Shown: positions 47,976 to 61,257, numbered from the stretch's first letter. The stretch: 64,000 nt of DNA from Saururus chinensis (GCA_035235625.1 CP141145.1:39412668-39476667), one strand, 5' to 3'. Numbers and translations: made by a program. The notes: generated by a model not told the origin, from the letters alone.

Positions 47976-49043
47976 TGACCTGTTAGAGCATCTACAGTTG
48001 TATTTCCTCTCCAAATGCGTGGAAGCCTAATCTGTTAAAAGGATGAGAGTTTCCCTTTGGATGGTCCCCGCAATGACCTAAGATAAGTTACAAATTGACC
48101 CTGCCAAAACATTGAGAGGATAAAAAGTTCCTCTTTAATCTTTTGGATGGTCAGCAATGACTCTTTAAGGTAAGCTACAAATTGACCCTGCAAAAAGTTT
48201 GATAATGAAGAAACACCCCTCAACAATAATCCTTGCATTTTTTCATCCAGGATGACGGTGATTTAGTTTGAGGTTCTGCATTGGTCAAAACCTGCGGGTT
48301 GCGTCTAAACCGATAGCAACTTGGAGGAAATTCCTTATCCTCATGAGCTACAACAGTAAATCTCGATTAGTGTAACGTCGAACTAATTAGAAGCCACTCA
48401 GGCAGCTAGACCCCTCCCTATCGACATAGATTAACTGCTGCATCCCCCGTACTATCAACATATATAGTTGTATATGTTGGAGACGGGCATTTTCCTGGTA
48501 GTTTAGATTTTGGGAATATACTAAAAACTTATTGACCGTTTTTCTTAAATTGTTATTCTTGCCTGAGGCAAAATCCAATCTATTTCTTCGCGTATAAAGA
48601 ACATTCAAACCATCCTGATCATGAGCTGTATATTCAATAATACCTACTATAGCCAAGATAATTCACATTCAGAACATTCATCCGTTTTCTGAAAGTTTTG
48701 TGGCCCGTAAATCAGTTTGGCCTACAGAATTCATCTAAAATCTGAACCAACTTAGGTAGAGAATTTTATAACACTGCTTTAAGCTGAAATAAACTTCCAC
48801 AAACACGACAAGGCAAATAATTCATAAGCTTACTTCAATTATTTCCTTGCTACAAGTGGGGGTTAGATTCTACGTACGCGAAGACAAATGTTACAATATT
48901 GGCAGAAAAAGGATTGACAAGAAAAAACACATTAACATTGGCCGGAGTCAAACCTGAGGCATAGGCTGATTATAGTGAACCTATGCTAATACTTGAAATA
49001 TACATTTGTTAGTAGAGTCATTTACAGACTAAGCACCTATCCT
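47976..49043. other. Spacer between retroelement and RNF10 gene
   Basis: No gene was found. A diverged direct duplication of about 100 bp lies at about 48055-48205 (GGATGGTC..CAATGA..AAGNTACAAATTGACCCTGC twice). The segment nearest 49043 is the 3' UTR and terminator region of the minus-strand RNF10 gene. Confidence 0.5.
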
Positions 49044-52000
49044 CTAGTAGCGGCGGCCACCAGCTGTGGACAGGAGAACACGACTTGGCTTCTTCCCCTT
49101 CTTTCCAACGTCAGCAACCCTTTTCCCACCCTCTGGGAGGTTGCTGGTTTTGGCAGTTGACATGACATTGGCAAAAGACAACGTCGTAGGGCCCCTCGCA
49201 CCTGCAGCAGGCCCTTTCCGTAGAGTCAGTACATAGCTGTCTATAGAATATAGTTACCACACGGGCTAGAGCAATAAATTTCAATTTAGTGGCTTGAGGA
49301 TCATAAGCTAGTTTTACCATGTGACAAATGTTAGCCAAAGAAAAATTGACCCAAAAAAAATTATTCGTTAGTCAAAGACATTGGCAACTACTATTAAATA
49401 ATGATAAGATTTGTATCACAGAATGAAAATTTTAGTCTTGCGGGTATGAGAATTATCGACTGAATGAGGATCAGACCGCTCTTCCACAGGAAAATAGTTA
49501 GAGAGCTAATGATCCTCACATCTCAGTTCTTTCACTACCATAAGGCTCGTCATCCTATTTTAACATATGCGCTTTGCCAGATTGGGTAATCATCAGTGGC
49601 CTCAATTTCAATCCTCACTATGAAGGCCATAGTGCTAAAGCTGAGGAATAAGTCTGTCCATCAGCCGTACAATGGGGCTGTTTGGTTGAGGATTCATGGG
49701 AGAGATTTAGAGAGATACACCCAAGAACCCCTGAATTCTCTTTGTACAAAGTCAGTAGTGAATGAAAGTTTAACCAAATCTGACACGCAAATTCAGTGGT
49801 GCTTGGATGGCCAAATTCACTAATGTCAGTGAATTATTGGATTTGGGCTAGAATAGTGCCTTAATTTCACTTAATTGGAGAATCTCCTCATGAATAGTAT
49901 TATCAATGAAGTGGAAATTCATTGGTGGCACAATGGTCTTGCACTGTCGTAACTTGTGAATTGAATTCAGGGTGAATCCTCGTTCAATCCACTCAAGATA
50001 CCACAGCCAAGCAGACCCTTAAGTTCCCTGCTTCTGTATAGTGCCTTTGAATCCAGTATTTATAAGCATTGAAAGGAAAGCATTTTGCGGATGCAGTTTC
50101 TCACCAGTCAACCCAACAACTTCATTTGCAGTGGATGACTTTTCAAGTGTTAATGATGGAGAGTCATGGGCAGCTGCAAAACCAAGCCGAGTAACATCTG
50201 CAAATCTCTTCCTATCTCCGCTGATTGGTGGGCTTGTTGATGTCAAAGCAATACCACCTAATGCTTTATTTGCCAAAATACATATATCAAACTTAAGCTC
50301 CAAAGACAAGGGGACAAAAAAAGAAAATGGAATAAATTATGACTGTCATTTATAAGAAACCTTCAAGACAAGTTTCAATGGGATTTGCACGGATAAATAT
50401 TGTACCTTCAAAGTCGTCAATAGAAAACATCACTCCAGTATGAGATGCAAGCTTGTCATTTATACTGCTCATTTCAGACGGCATATGAAGTAACTCCATG
50501 GCAGTAGCTTTCGCTTTTGCTTCATTTTCCTTTGTGTGTGTGCGTGTTAGAGAGAGAGAGGTCAGGTTAATAATCAAGCATCATAAAACCAACTCCAGAA
50601 CTGGGTTGCGATGTGCTAAACAGTCAATATTTAATAGTGGTTGCAGTAAAAACTCTGTTAAAAGCAAACAAGCATCACTGGTTGGTTAAGTTATCATATC
50701 CAAAGATGATATCATGATATACTATCATAAAAATCTGGAGCAACCAAATCATTATTACCTTTCTTTCTGATTTTATCCTCTCCTTTTGGCGCTTCTTAAT
50801 TTCACCCAAAAATGGTGTCAGAGCATCAGAGGGCAGTATATCACTCAAGTCAATTTCACATAGCTGCAGTTAATTATGGAAAATGGTAAGAACAAAAAAC
50901 TTAGACTATCGAAAACCCCCAGAGCATGTGTACCAGTTACCTGAAATGTTGTGGTTAAGGGGAAATGACTTAAGTAACGATATCGCCTTCGCATGGCTTC
51001 TGACTGTGCAACAGATTCCAGTTGTAAAATTTTTCCGCATATCCTACACCATACATTTTACTGAGCATATATATATATTTACTACAAAAGAGCATATATA
51101 TCTTTAGCATGTAACTATATATTCTGTGACATTCAGAATCATGAGTTCCATATATATGATCCCATGCAGATGTCATAAGTGGTCATCCTGGCCGGGGCAA
51201 ACCAATTTGGTTGGCTGGCAATTTGGCTTGACCCAGCCAACAAAATAGGTCAGTTTTAAAAACCATGGTCTTTAACCTTCTCAGAATATTCTACAGAATT
51301 TTCTTTTTAAATACCTTGAAGGAAGCAAATCATGGCTACCAAAATGGTGAAGTAGACATTTCATGTTCAAAGGGTGAAGTATGAGGAGTTGACCATCAAC
51401 TGCCTGCAAAACCCCCATTAGTCTATGTTACATGCATTTTCATACCACATGCATTATAACAGCATAGAAGCAATTTTTCTATATTACCAAATTAAAATGA
51501 AAATAAAAGACATAGGTACATTAGCCGTTGATAATCTTTCAGTTTCACAATTGGACCAAATACAAATTGATTGATTGGCGTTTGCCAATACCTGGTAGAA
51601 AGTGTAGGACTCCTTTACATCTTTGCAGCTTTCTGCAAGCTTTTGTAAGTTCTTATTTTCCACAGCCTCTTCCAATTGCTCTGAAACGGATGTTGATGGC
51701 ACATCACTGGGTGATATACCATTTCTGCTGGCAGATCCCTCCAATGATTGAGCCTCTGCTCCATTTAAACCAACATAAAGTTTATGATGAAGTGGTTCAA
51801 ATGTTTTCAAGGAGAGGATATCAGACTCCTTACCAGAGGCAAAATAATTACAGGTTTTGATATTTGCATGATCGAGAAGCTTCACTGAGGAAGGCCTTTC
51901 AATCTGAATCTGTTGTACCTCCCACTGATTCTTTCTGTGTTCAAGTTGCTCAAGAGCTGCACAAACATAAGGCAGCTGCTCCATGTCTTCCACAAGCCCC

Positions 52001-55000
52001 AAGTTTGCTTTGGCCAGCCAATCATTGAGCTCGACTTCGGCCCCTCGCACAGACAACTCCACATCTGTTGTTATAGTGAACTTCGAAAATATATCATAGA
52101 ATTCATTAGATGCTTCAACTACTTCTGGTGGAGCTTTCTCAGAAGGTACTAATGAATCCTTTGCTCGAGTCAATAGTGTAAACTCTAACAAATCACCAAC
52201 ACGATATTCTTTGACATGGTAAATATATATAGTGCATAAATCCTTGGAAGATATCATTGTAAAGCAAAGGGGACATTTTTTCCAGGAGTCCCCTCGATGA
52301 TCCTCTTCCCCCATCAGCAGATACCGTAGGATGCAGGGGAAACAAAATATGTGACCACATGACGTTATTTGTGGACTGAGGGGACATTCCAAGCAGATGG
52401 GGCACTGCACAGGTGACGGTGTTGAGTATCTCACACATACAACATCTTCCCACCTTAACATCTTATCTGGATCCATATATTCAGTCGCATGTCCTTCAGA
52501 ATCTAACACAACAAATTTAAAATTTGCTTGGAGAAAAAGATCTTTACTGTATGGCTGAATCTTCCGGGGCTTTCTAGGTGTGTTGACCCTTGTCTGTGGA
52601 CGAGAAATTGGAAGGTACTGAAAATTCAACAAGTGATTACCATTCACCATGTGGCTTCTCCTTGCCGCTGAATGTACAGGCTCATGAACACTGCCAGAGT
52701 CTGTGGCTGCTATATCAGCATGTAAAAGACCAACTTGTCCAGTTTCCAGCCCATTATAATAGGGCCTCGAACGGGAAGATGTGCCTCCATTGTTAGGCCT
52801 GTTGAAGGAGGAAAACCTGTTCTTGTGGACTTGTGAACCTTTCTTTGTATCAGCTCTCCTCAAGTCAGGGGTCTGCTAAAAAGGAGAAAGTGCAGAGCAA
52901 ACAAAAGCCTGCTTGTTAATATGCGAGAAAAATACTGTTCTAGGAAAAAAACAGCAGCGTCTATGCAGCTACTAATAATAATTATGACAGTAACAAAAAG
53001 CGACTTCTACAGCTTACATTATAGAGTCCTATAAAATAGGACCTATAAGATAGGACTGGAAGTAATATGAGAGGAGCGAAGGAAGGAAAGTTATCTAAAT
53101 TCTCCCTTCCAAGTTAGAAGACAAAGGAGAAGTTTTTGATAAAAATAAGGAGGATAAACCAGGATGCAGCAGGGCCAGCTTGTTGAAATACTCATTGGTC
53201 CACAAAAAAGATATTATACATAAAAATTTGAAAATATTTAAATTCAAAAACGTTGAATTTTTCTTCCACCCAAAAAAAAAACGAGATAGAGATTGCATTG
53301 CAGGATCGGGGAGAAACAGTGAGAGAAGAATCAAAATTTAAGTGATCCAAATATCAAAGTATCAGCATAGGTGTCTGCTCAGGTAAGAATTACTTGTGAT
53401 ATTTCCAACCTACCATGAGTAGTTCCTTCCAATGATTGAACAAAAACTACTAATTTCTTGTATTGAAGAAGAAAAAAATCATTGAACTGCACATAGTTCT
53501 CACTTTTTTCGATGAAAGATGAGAGTCAGCTGTTGATCCCGCCTTCGAACCTGCTGAATCAACATCTTTTTTCAGTACTTATTAGAATAATGTAACTACA
53601 ATAAGTCTCAACTTAACCCACAGACAAATACTGCATCCTCATAAGTAACAAGTAACAATTAAAGCATTCACATAGACATTAGATTGGTAAGAACTAAATC
53701 AGGCCTTGAAACAAAAAGAATCCAACTAATCCAATAAGCCCAAAAAAGGTACAAACTAGTCACTCTGTAACACGTACACACAGCAGCTGTAAATACCTGA
53801 AATTATCCTACATAACCCCCAAGTAAACAGTGACCTCTTGGCATCTTTCCTTCATTTTAGATTGGTTGCACCCTAAACTTGGATTTAACGGTTTCTAATT
53901 CCATTCAACAAATAGATCTGGATAATTCAAGGAAGCATGGATACACCATACAGGCCTCTGTATCCCTATCGGATATGGCACGGATACGCCTGATTGTGTA
54001 TCCATGCCATTTCCAAAAAAAAAAACGGATACATTTAGGATATGTATCCCCACTTAAAGACTTAAATAACCCCCCCCCCTGCTGTTTCCTTTCCCTCTCA
54101 TCCCCTCTCGGCCTATCTCACAAACCAGGGGCAGCGACCATCTCTCGGAGCCAGCCTCCCATGAACGGCCGGCGGCAACCATCCGCCCTCCACCCAGAGC
54201 CATCTAGAGGCCCTCTGCCCATAACCCCTCCGCCCAGAACCCATACTGAAATAGGTTAAAAAAAATTTGCTACATTTCTGGTTCTCTCCTCCTCCCTTGC
54301 TCTTCACCAATCCTTTCTTCTTCTTCTTCTTCTTCTTCTTCTTCTTCTTCTTCTTCTTCCATTTCCTTTCCTCTATTGTCTCCTTCTGCCAAGGCCCCAT
54401 CCTCTCGCGTCATTTAACTATTCTCCTGTCTTTCTCTCTCCCACTCTCTATTCCAAGTTCAAATCATCTAATCATAAAGGTTTTATTCTTTTCTTTCATC
54501 TCATTTATTCTAAAGAATTTTCGGTGTTTGCATCAATTGGTATGATTTAATCATTAATCAGTCACCAACCAACCACAGATTATTTATGTTCTGATCTAGG
54601 AAGCATGAATACTTTGAAACAGGTGCCATATCCGTGTTGTATCCATATCGTACCCGTATCCATGTCGGATACAGCTACCTGTGTGTCCTACCTTTGATAT
54701 CACACATCAACTATAAATCACTTCATCAAATCCTTTCTAAGTATGGTAAACATTAAACAAATGCTATATGACTTAGAAGCATGTGCTTTTTTCTCAAAAG
54801 ATCTAAATAAAACTGTTCCAAAGCAATACATTACTCTTTGTGGAATAATTTTTCTTGCAAAAAAAAGGCATTTGTAATAGCATTTTAGACATATAACTAC
54901 ATTTTTCATGACAATTAAACTTTTAATACAAGAACTAACTTATATTTATTTATATATATATATATATAATAATTTTTTAATAACCATATCCTTGTCGTAT

Positions 55001-56207
55001 CGTATCCTAGATTTTTGGGAATTGCCGTATCCCCGTGTCCATATAGTATCGTACCCATGGCCCGTATCCATATTCATGCTTCCTAGGTTCTGATGTTATT
55101 TTGGTGCCGAGATTATTGTTTTCTAGGAGAGGTGGATGTCGTTTAGGGTGGTTCCTGTTTAATTTTTTTTAATACTAACAATGTTTTGGATGAATCATAT
55201 GTCTGGGTGCTTTTGTGTCTTGAATTTTTATGTATTTTCTTATACACAATTGCCCATTTGGTCTTCTTGCTCTTAAAATACACATAAAACATATATATAA
55301 TACTTTTTTAATAGCCGTTTCCTTGCCATATTGTATCCTAGTTTTCTGGAAATTGTTGTATCTCCGTATCCGTGTTGTCATATGGTATCCCCAAAACCGT
55401 ATCTGTGCTTCCTAGGACTATAATTCCAGTTTCAATGAAATGCTCAAATATCTGTCACTGCCGATTCTTCAAACAATTTTTTAAAACACAAGCAACCTGA
55501 ACTTAAGGAATTAATTTAAAACAAAAGAAATTTCCGATCCGCATGCTTTGCAAGGCTGAATAGAGACATAAAAACCTTGGCAAACCACACAAGAAGTGGC
55601 CCCTGTCTGGAGCAAATAGTTGAGAGACCATTCAGGTTGAAAATACTAGCACAAAACCATGTGTTTATCCTGATTGACAAACTTTAAAAAAAAAAATATC
55701 GATGCCAATGTTTCGTACAAATTCAACTGCTAAAGAAATACTTCGTAGCATTGTGTATTCAATTCAAAACTACCCTTAAGAAATAAGTGCAAACCCTATG
55801 ATTACATCACATTCTTATAGACAAGTGTTTGAATTTTTCATAGATATAAATTTTCAGCTAAAAATTCAACAGTGATATTGATTTTCAATAGAACTGTCAA
55901 CGGCATAGATCTCACATCAGGCAATAAATACAAAAAATAAAAAATAAATCAGTAGAAAAAACGCAGCCAACCAAGGTTTACAAAACCAAAAGAACAACTC
56001 ACAGAAGTTTCGTGGACCCAATCCAGAGATGACACCCGGCGTGGACATCTGCGGCGACCGATCGTCTCCGTGGCCTTGGACGGCGACGGTAGAATCGACC
56101 GAATGGGGAAGGTGAAGGGAGCCATGGGAGGAGCCGGGGGTTTGGTAGAGTGATGGACACGAACAAGAAGGTGAGGATCCTTGAGCGTCGGTGGGGGAGA
56201 TGGACAT
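49044..56207 (-). CDS. RNF10: RNF10-type RING E3 ubiquitin ligase, nine exons
   Basis: Exons on the minus strand: 56207-56003, 53553-53504, 52872-51592, 51403-51315, 51043-50941, 50863-50759, 50529-50406, 50257-50105, 49201-49044. All introns are GT-AG and phases agree, giving 755 aa. The N-terminus MSISPTDAQGSS is low complexity. HLLNFQY and IQPYSKDLFLQANFKFVVLD precede a C3HC4 RING with C242, C245, C257, H259, C262, C265, C285 and C288. Then come the RNF10-specific LQLESVAQSEAMRRRYRYLS, HFPLTTTFQLCEIDL and RLGFAAAHDSPSL, and the C-terminal GKKGKKPSRVLLSTAGGRRY. Human RNF10 monoubiquitylates 40S proteins uS3 and uS5 on stalled ribosomes; the same role is inferred here, in the cytosol. Exon 3 has no ATG at its 5' end, which is why the upstream exons are needed. 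Intron 1 (2.45 kb) is swollen by transposon derivatives. Confidence 0.9.
49674..50018. mobile_element. MITE-like element in RNF10 intron 8
   Basis: The left end GGGGCTGTTTGGTTG and the right end, inverted, GGGTCTGCTTGGCTGTGG form imperfect terminal repeats around about 345 bp of non-coding DNA. The ends are of the type seen in hAT/PIF MITEs; I find no clear target duplication. Confidence 0.45.
54314..54360 (+). repeat. (CTT)n microsatellite
   Basis: About 15 uninterrupted CTT units lie inside the transposon derivative in intron 1 of the RNF10 gene. The repeat is likely polymorphic. Confidence 0.9.
54596..55086. mobile_element. Nested hAT-like MITE, 491 bp
   Basis: It has perfect 16-bp terminal inverted repeats CTAGGAAGCATGAATA at both ends and a perfect 8-bp target duplication GTTCTGAT (54588-54595, 55087-55094). 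Eight-base duplications are typical of hAT elements. Subterminal GTATCC-type repeats link it to the surrounding element, so one family member inserted into another. Confidence 0.75.
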
Positions 56208-57046
56208 GAAAATTTCCGAAGATCAAGGGTATGGCAGCAGCAACAGCTGGGTTGGGAGAAGGGAGACGAGTACCCCGGCCACGTATATATCGTTATCGCG
56301 CGAGAAAATCACGACACCAAAAACTTCCAACCTCAAAATGCCCACGGAGTCCCATGAATTAACCATTTTGGGCTTCTCCCCGTAGGCGTGCCGCCATCAA
56401 AAGCGGCTGTAGTCGGTCAACCTTTGAGGTAACCGGCTCAGCCAGTTTTCACTAACACAGCCCACTTCCCAATCGTCTAAATCTTTCCTTGAAAAAACCT
56501 CCTCTCATCCCCCCCCGTAAAATTTTTCACCTTTTGAGTGAGTAAAAAAAAATAATACTCTTTTTGTCATAAATTAATTATTTTATTTAAAAAAAATTAT
56601 ATTAATAACTCTATTTTATTAAATTAAAATAGTTAGGTACTTAACAAAAGTATTACAATTTTTTTTCTTATATATGAATTTTACTTTTTATAAAATAATT
56701 ATTTTTTAAAATATAATTACTAATATAAAATAAAGAAAATATTTTTATAATATCATAACCAAAGTGCATGATCAATATGGACATGTGGAAGGTACTTGGT
56801 GATGTCCCAACCTCCTATTGTTGGTTACAAGTTTTACTCATGAACATTGGTCATACTGACAAGTCCGGAGGACCGGAGGTAAATGATAGTCTCATCCTCG
56901 AAGTCGTCCATCATATGCAAAAATATAAGTGCAAGTGTGCAGTAGCACGTACATTTATTAATGTGTGTTAGCAATTCCTCTGACCGTAGAGGACAAACAT
57001 GCTGCTACTTACAGAAGCTAAGAAATTTGACTCAACTTTTCAATCC
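56208..57046. other. RNF10 upstream region and MITE-like AT-rich DNA
   Basis: The first about 300 bp (56208-56500) are the presumed RNF10 promoter and 5' leader; no clear core element is seen. From 56550 to 56760 an AT-rich stretch with TAAATTAATTATTTTATTT-like ends resembles the Stowaway-like MITE family. The small frames at 56768-56971 show no family motif. Confidence 0.45.
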
Positions 57047-57310
57047 AATGTCATATTTTTTCGATCCTAAATTAATAGTTTTATTTGACAAAAATTTCAA
57101 TCCAATGTTATATTTTTTCTATCCTAAATTAATAGTTTCACTTAGTAAAAAAATTATTTCATATTAATAATTTTATTTTGTTTAATTAATTAAGTGTTTG
57201 AGTACTTAAAAAAGCATATCGTAAGTTTATTTTCCCTTCTCGTGTGTTTCACCGTTCAATAAAACCATTTTTTTTCTAAATATAACAATCAATATAGGAC
57301 AGAGAGAGTA
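57047..57310. mobile_element. Stowaway-like MITE copies
   Basis: ATATTTTTTCGATCCTAAATTAATAG at the left is duplicated once (57102), and the right end is AATCAATATAGGACAGAGAGAG. This resembles the MITE split by the LTR nest (CATCTTAAATTAATAG..AATATAAGACGGAGGGAG). The boundaries are approximate. Confidence 0.45.
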
Positions 57311-58626
57311 ATTCACAATTAGAGAAAATAAAGGAAAAGTATGAGTGAAATTTTAACAAATGAAAATTCTAGCTAATTAACACACCAATTCAAAATATAT
57401 TTTTTTGCAAAATAGACTTTAATTTATATGTATATCTATATTATTATTATTAATAGTACAAGGGGTGGAACGATGTATTATCCAAATTACCTTTTAATTA
57501 CAAGATTACATGTACAAGAGGAGTTCAAATATAAGAGGGAAGTCTAGAGGAATAAAGTATTTGCTTGGACATACGAAGCTTTATAATTTCGCATATTCTT
57601 TTGCAAGTTTGCAACGTTAATGTGTGTCCTTACTTATTAATACCCATGTCTTTCTTAGTGGTTGTCTGGTAACCATTGTAACCCAAAAGTGGTTCCACTT
57701 TAGAATTTTGAGCAATAGCAAAAAACAACTCATTGGCGGCGAGTTGGCTTTCTCGCCAACCATCCTCTTGAGGAGAGTTAGCCATCCTCTTGGCGTAAGG
57801 GAAAATGTGGACAGAAGGATATATGCTTTGTTTCTCCTTTGCTGCACTTGCCAAATGGCTACTTAATAGTTTGGGCTTAACCAACTTAGCACTAGGAACC
57901 TTATACTTACAGGCATATGGTGATTTGTAAATAAAGAATATCGTTAAACTATTAAACTAAATTAGGCCACGTTATGAAACTAAATTAGGCTAGTGTTTGA
58001 GTACTTAAAAAAAAATATCATAAGTTTATTTTCCTTTCTCGTGGATGTGAGTTTCACCATTCACTAAAACTATTATTTTTCTAAATATAACTATCAATAT
58101 ACGACGGAGAGAGTAATTCACAATTAGAGAAAATGAAGGAAAAGTATGAGTGAAATTTTAACAAATGAAAATTCTAGCCAATTGACACACCAATTCAAAA
58201 TATATTTCTTGCAAAATATACTTTAATTTATATGTATATCTATATTATTATTAGTAGTAGTAGTAGAAGGGGGTGGAACGATGTATTATCCAAATTACCT
58301 TTTAATTCCAAGATTACATGTAGAAGAGGAGTTCAAATATAAGAGGGGAGTCTAGATGAATAAAGTATTTACTTGGACATATGAAGCTTTATAATTTCAC
58401 ATATTCTTTTGCAAATTGCAACATTAATGTGTGTCCTTACTTATTAATACTTATGTCTTTCTTAGCAGTTGTCAGGTACCATTGTAACCCAAAAGTGGTT
58501 CCACTTTAAAATTTTGAGCAATAGCTAAAAAAAACTCATTGGCTGCGAGTTGGCTTTCTCGCCAACCATCCTCTTGAGGAGAGTTAGCCATCCTCTCGGC
58601 GAAAGGCAAAATGTGGATAGAAAGAT
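57194..58626 (+). repeat. Direct segmental duplication, about 630 bp x 2
   Basis: 57194-57824 and 57993-58626 are direct copies 799 bp apart, sharing for example GTGTTTGAGTACTTAAAAAA, GGTGGAACGATGTATTATCC, GTGGTTCCACTTTA and TTGAGGAGAGTTAGCCATCC. The minus strand of the first copy has a short open frame (57630-57884, MANSPQEDGWRESQLAANEL) of unknown nature, partly disrupted in the second copy. It may be a gene fragment carried in the duplicated unit. Confidence 0.8.
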
Positions 58627-58639
58627 ATTTTTCCAAGTT

Positions 58640-59942
58640 TGAAGCTTGTAAAGAAAAAAATTTATTTAACTTCCATGATAAAAGTCATTAATAGAACTAT
58701 AACATGCTAAATTGATTGAGGTGTTGGTCAAGCTGTAATTGAATGGGGCTAGAACAACAAAAAAGGACGTAACTTTTGCGGTGGCTATGGCCGAATTAGG
58801 TCTAATCTAGTTGAATGATGTGAAGGAAGAAAAAGAGGGTGATTAGATGAATAAGAAGACAGAGAAGGAGAATGAGAGAAGCACGAAGAAGATGAGGAAT
58901 AGGAAAAGAAAGAGGAGGAGGAGGAGGAAAATGTAGGGGAGGTGGTGGCAATGGTGATAAAAGTGACAACAATTGAGCTAGAGTCTAAAAGGGTCTAAAA
59001 GGGAATAGGAGGTAGAGGAGGAAGTCAGTCATGATTGGTAAGTGGTTGGTAAGTGGGTTAAGGGAGATGAAGTGGAAGAATAATAAGGTGGGGGTGGGGC
59101 GGGGGGTACTTGGGTTATTTAATACCATATGCATAGCATAAGTCTCATTTTGAGTTTTGACATCAATGAAGAGTTACACTTTTTATTATTATAAAAATGT
59201 TATACACAAGAAGCAAACATTACACTAACAACTATGACGTTTCTAGGCACACATAGGAAATTAAGGGAAGCCCTAGGGCTACACCCCAGAGGACAAGAAG
59301 AGTAAAAGTTTTTTATGTTTTCTACTGAGAATGAGTCCAACATAAGCTATGCATAGGAGTTGTGTTGACCGTGAAACCCAATTACGGGTTAAATCATTGC
59401 GGGGCAGTTTGGTCTTTCTATTCATAAGACCTAAGGTATAAATATAACTCAAAAAGGAGGCCGACGGGATTCTAAGAGAGAAGAATTACATAAACCAGAG
59501 CCGCCATTAACCCAGAATGAGAAGCCAACGCAGAGCAACACAAAGAGAAAGAAAACAGGAATTTCTGTGAGGAAGAAATTAGAGTTTTCTTCTTGTGTCT
59601 TGCATAAGGAGCGTTGTTGAGGATCTTTGTAATTCTCTTATAACTATTTTCTTATCTAGTAGAATTATGTGATCCCATAAATGTAGGCAGCAAGGTTGAA
59701 CCATGTAATTCCCTATATTCTTGTTTTGCTTTCTAGTTGGCGTTTCTAGATTTATTATTCTGCAATACAGGCATTAAAAAGTAAAATTATACTATGTTTG
59801 TCCGGAACCAGAGAACAATAGATTTATACACTATTCGGCTAGACCTAGAGAAGGATAAATTTATACTCTGTCTAACAAGGGCCTGTTTTATATTTCCCAC
59901 AAGTTGTTCATATTTAAGATGAATATCGCACATGCTAACATA
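58640..59942. other. Intergenic spacer
   Basis: No gene was found. The sequence includes a GA-rich stretch (58820-58950), GGTGGGGGTGGGGCGGGGGG at about 59088-59107, and AT-rich filler. It is unlike the CACTA region that follows. Confidence 0.4.
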
Positions 59943-60053
59943 CGCTACAACAAAACTGGGTATTAGTGACGCTTATGTAAACGTCGCAATACTATACGTC
60001 GCTAATATATGCTAATAACAACATATAACAAAACGTCACAAAAAAAATAAATA

Positions 60054-60390
60054 TTAGCGACGCATAATATTAAGCGTCGCTAATAATAGTCTATTAGGGA
60101 CGCTTTAATTTATGCGTTGCTAATACTTACATTATTAGCGACATTTTTATAAGTGTCGCTAATAGATATATATTTAATTTTTTTAAAAATAAATTTTAAC
60201 ACTATTAACGACATATACTTACAAACGTCGCTAACAGTTTCAACAATAACGACATTTAAATATGAGCGTCGCTAATAATTCTTAATTTTTTTAAAAAAAT
60301 AAAAAATAAGAACTGATTGCGACGTATATTCTATACGTCGCTACTACCTCATAGTAGTAGCAACACATAGTCATATGCGTCGCTACTACC
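60054..60390. repeat. Palindrome cluster TAGCGACG / CGTCGCTA
   Basis: Successive dyads include ATTAGCGACGC..GCGTCGCTAAT (60054-60088), ATTAGCGACA..GTGTCGCTAAT (60132-60162), GCGACGTATATTCTATACGTCGC (about 60320-60342) and TAGCAAC..GCGTCGCTACTA. Arms are 8-12 bp and spacers 5-15 bp. Further dyads occur at 61070-61190, 61713-61790, 62185-62285, 62755-62890 and 63902-63992. Confidence 0.9.
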
Positions 60391-60540
60391 TATTTTTATT
60401 AAAATTTTATTTTAATTTTTTTAAAATTTTATTATTTTTTATTTTTAAATATAAAAAAATAATTAAAATAAAATACTAATAACGACGTATATAATTATTT
60501 TTTATTTTAAAAAATAAAAAATATAAAAAATTTAAAATTA

Positions 60541-61010
60541 GAGGAAAGATAGTGTGTAGGTAGATAGGAGAGGGAAGAGAGAGAGGGGAGGAAAGAGAAA
60601 GGGGAGAGAGATGAGAGGGAAGAGAGAGAGAGGGAGAGGGAGAGGGAGAGGGTGGAGAGAGAGAGGGAGCGAGAGAGAGGAGAGAGAAAGGGTGGATAGA
60701 GAGAGGATAGGGAAGAGAGAGAGGGAGAGGAGAGGATAGGGAAGAGAGAGAGAGGAGAGGAGAGGGAAGAGAGAGAGAGGAGAGGAGAGGATATGAAAAA
60801 GAGAGAGAGAGAGGAGAGGATAGGGAAGAGAGAGAGAGAGAAGGGAAAGGGGGGGGGAAGAGAGAGAGAGAGAGGAGAAGATAGGAAAGAGAGAGGGCGA
60901 GAGAGGAGAGGATAGGAGAGAGAGAGAGAGAGAAAGGAGAGGAGAGGATAGGGAAGAGAGAGGGAGAGGGAGAGGGGGAGGGGAGAGAGAGAGAGAGAGG
61001 GATTTTATTT
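60541..61010 (+). repeat. GA-rich purine tract 1
   Basis: About 470 bp of nearly pure A/G built from GAGAGAGAGGAGAGG and GATAGGGAAGAGAG units. It is preceded by the AT-rich leader AAATTTAAAATTAGAGG. Confidence 0.95.
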
Positions 61011-61257
61011 TGTTGTTTTTTTTAAAAAAATTAATTTTTATATAAAAAAACTAATTTAAAATAAAATACTAATAGCGACGTATAAGATTATATGTCGCTA
61101 TTAGTACACGTATTAGCGACGTATAGAATTATACGTCGCTAATAGATGTACTAATAGCGATGTATACAAATATATGTCGCTATTAGTATTTACTTTTTTT
61201 ATTTTTTTATTTTCAAAATTATTTTTTAAAATTTTAAAAAATTATAAAAAAAATGAA

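Larger units (their letters stand above)
53929..55419. mobile_element. Non-autonomous TIR element in RNF10 intron 1
   Basis: AAGGAAGCATGGATAC at the left and, inverted from the right, AGGAAGCACAGATACGG form terminal repeats. ATAATTC follows and precedes the ends (53922-53928, 55420-55426) as a possible target duplication. Subterminal GTATCC/GGATAC motifs are dense. The interior holds a nested relative (54596-55086) and a CTT microsatellite. There is no transposase. The outer boundaries are less certain than the nested ones. Confidence 0.5.

Noticed and set aside
51484..52863. RNF10 as a single-exon 459-aa protein beginning MRRADTKK
   Set aside because: That start is a TTG codon, and an acceptor AG lies just upstream. 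Upstream and downstream exons join in phase and restore the conserved N- and C-termini, and the last part of the open frame reads into intron 3.
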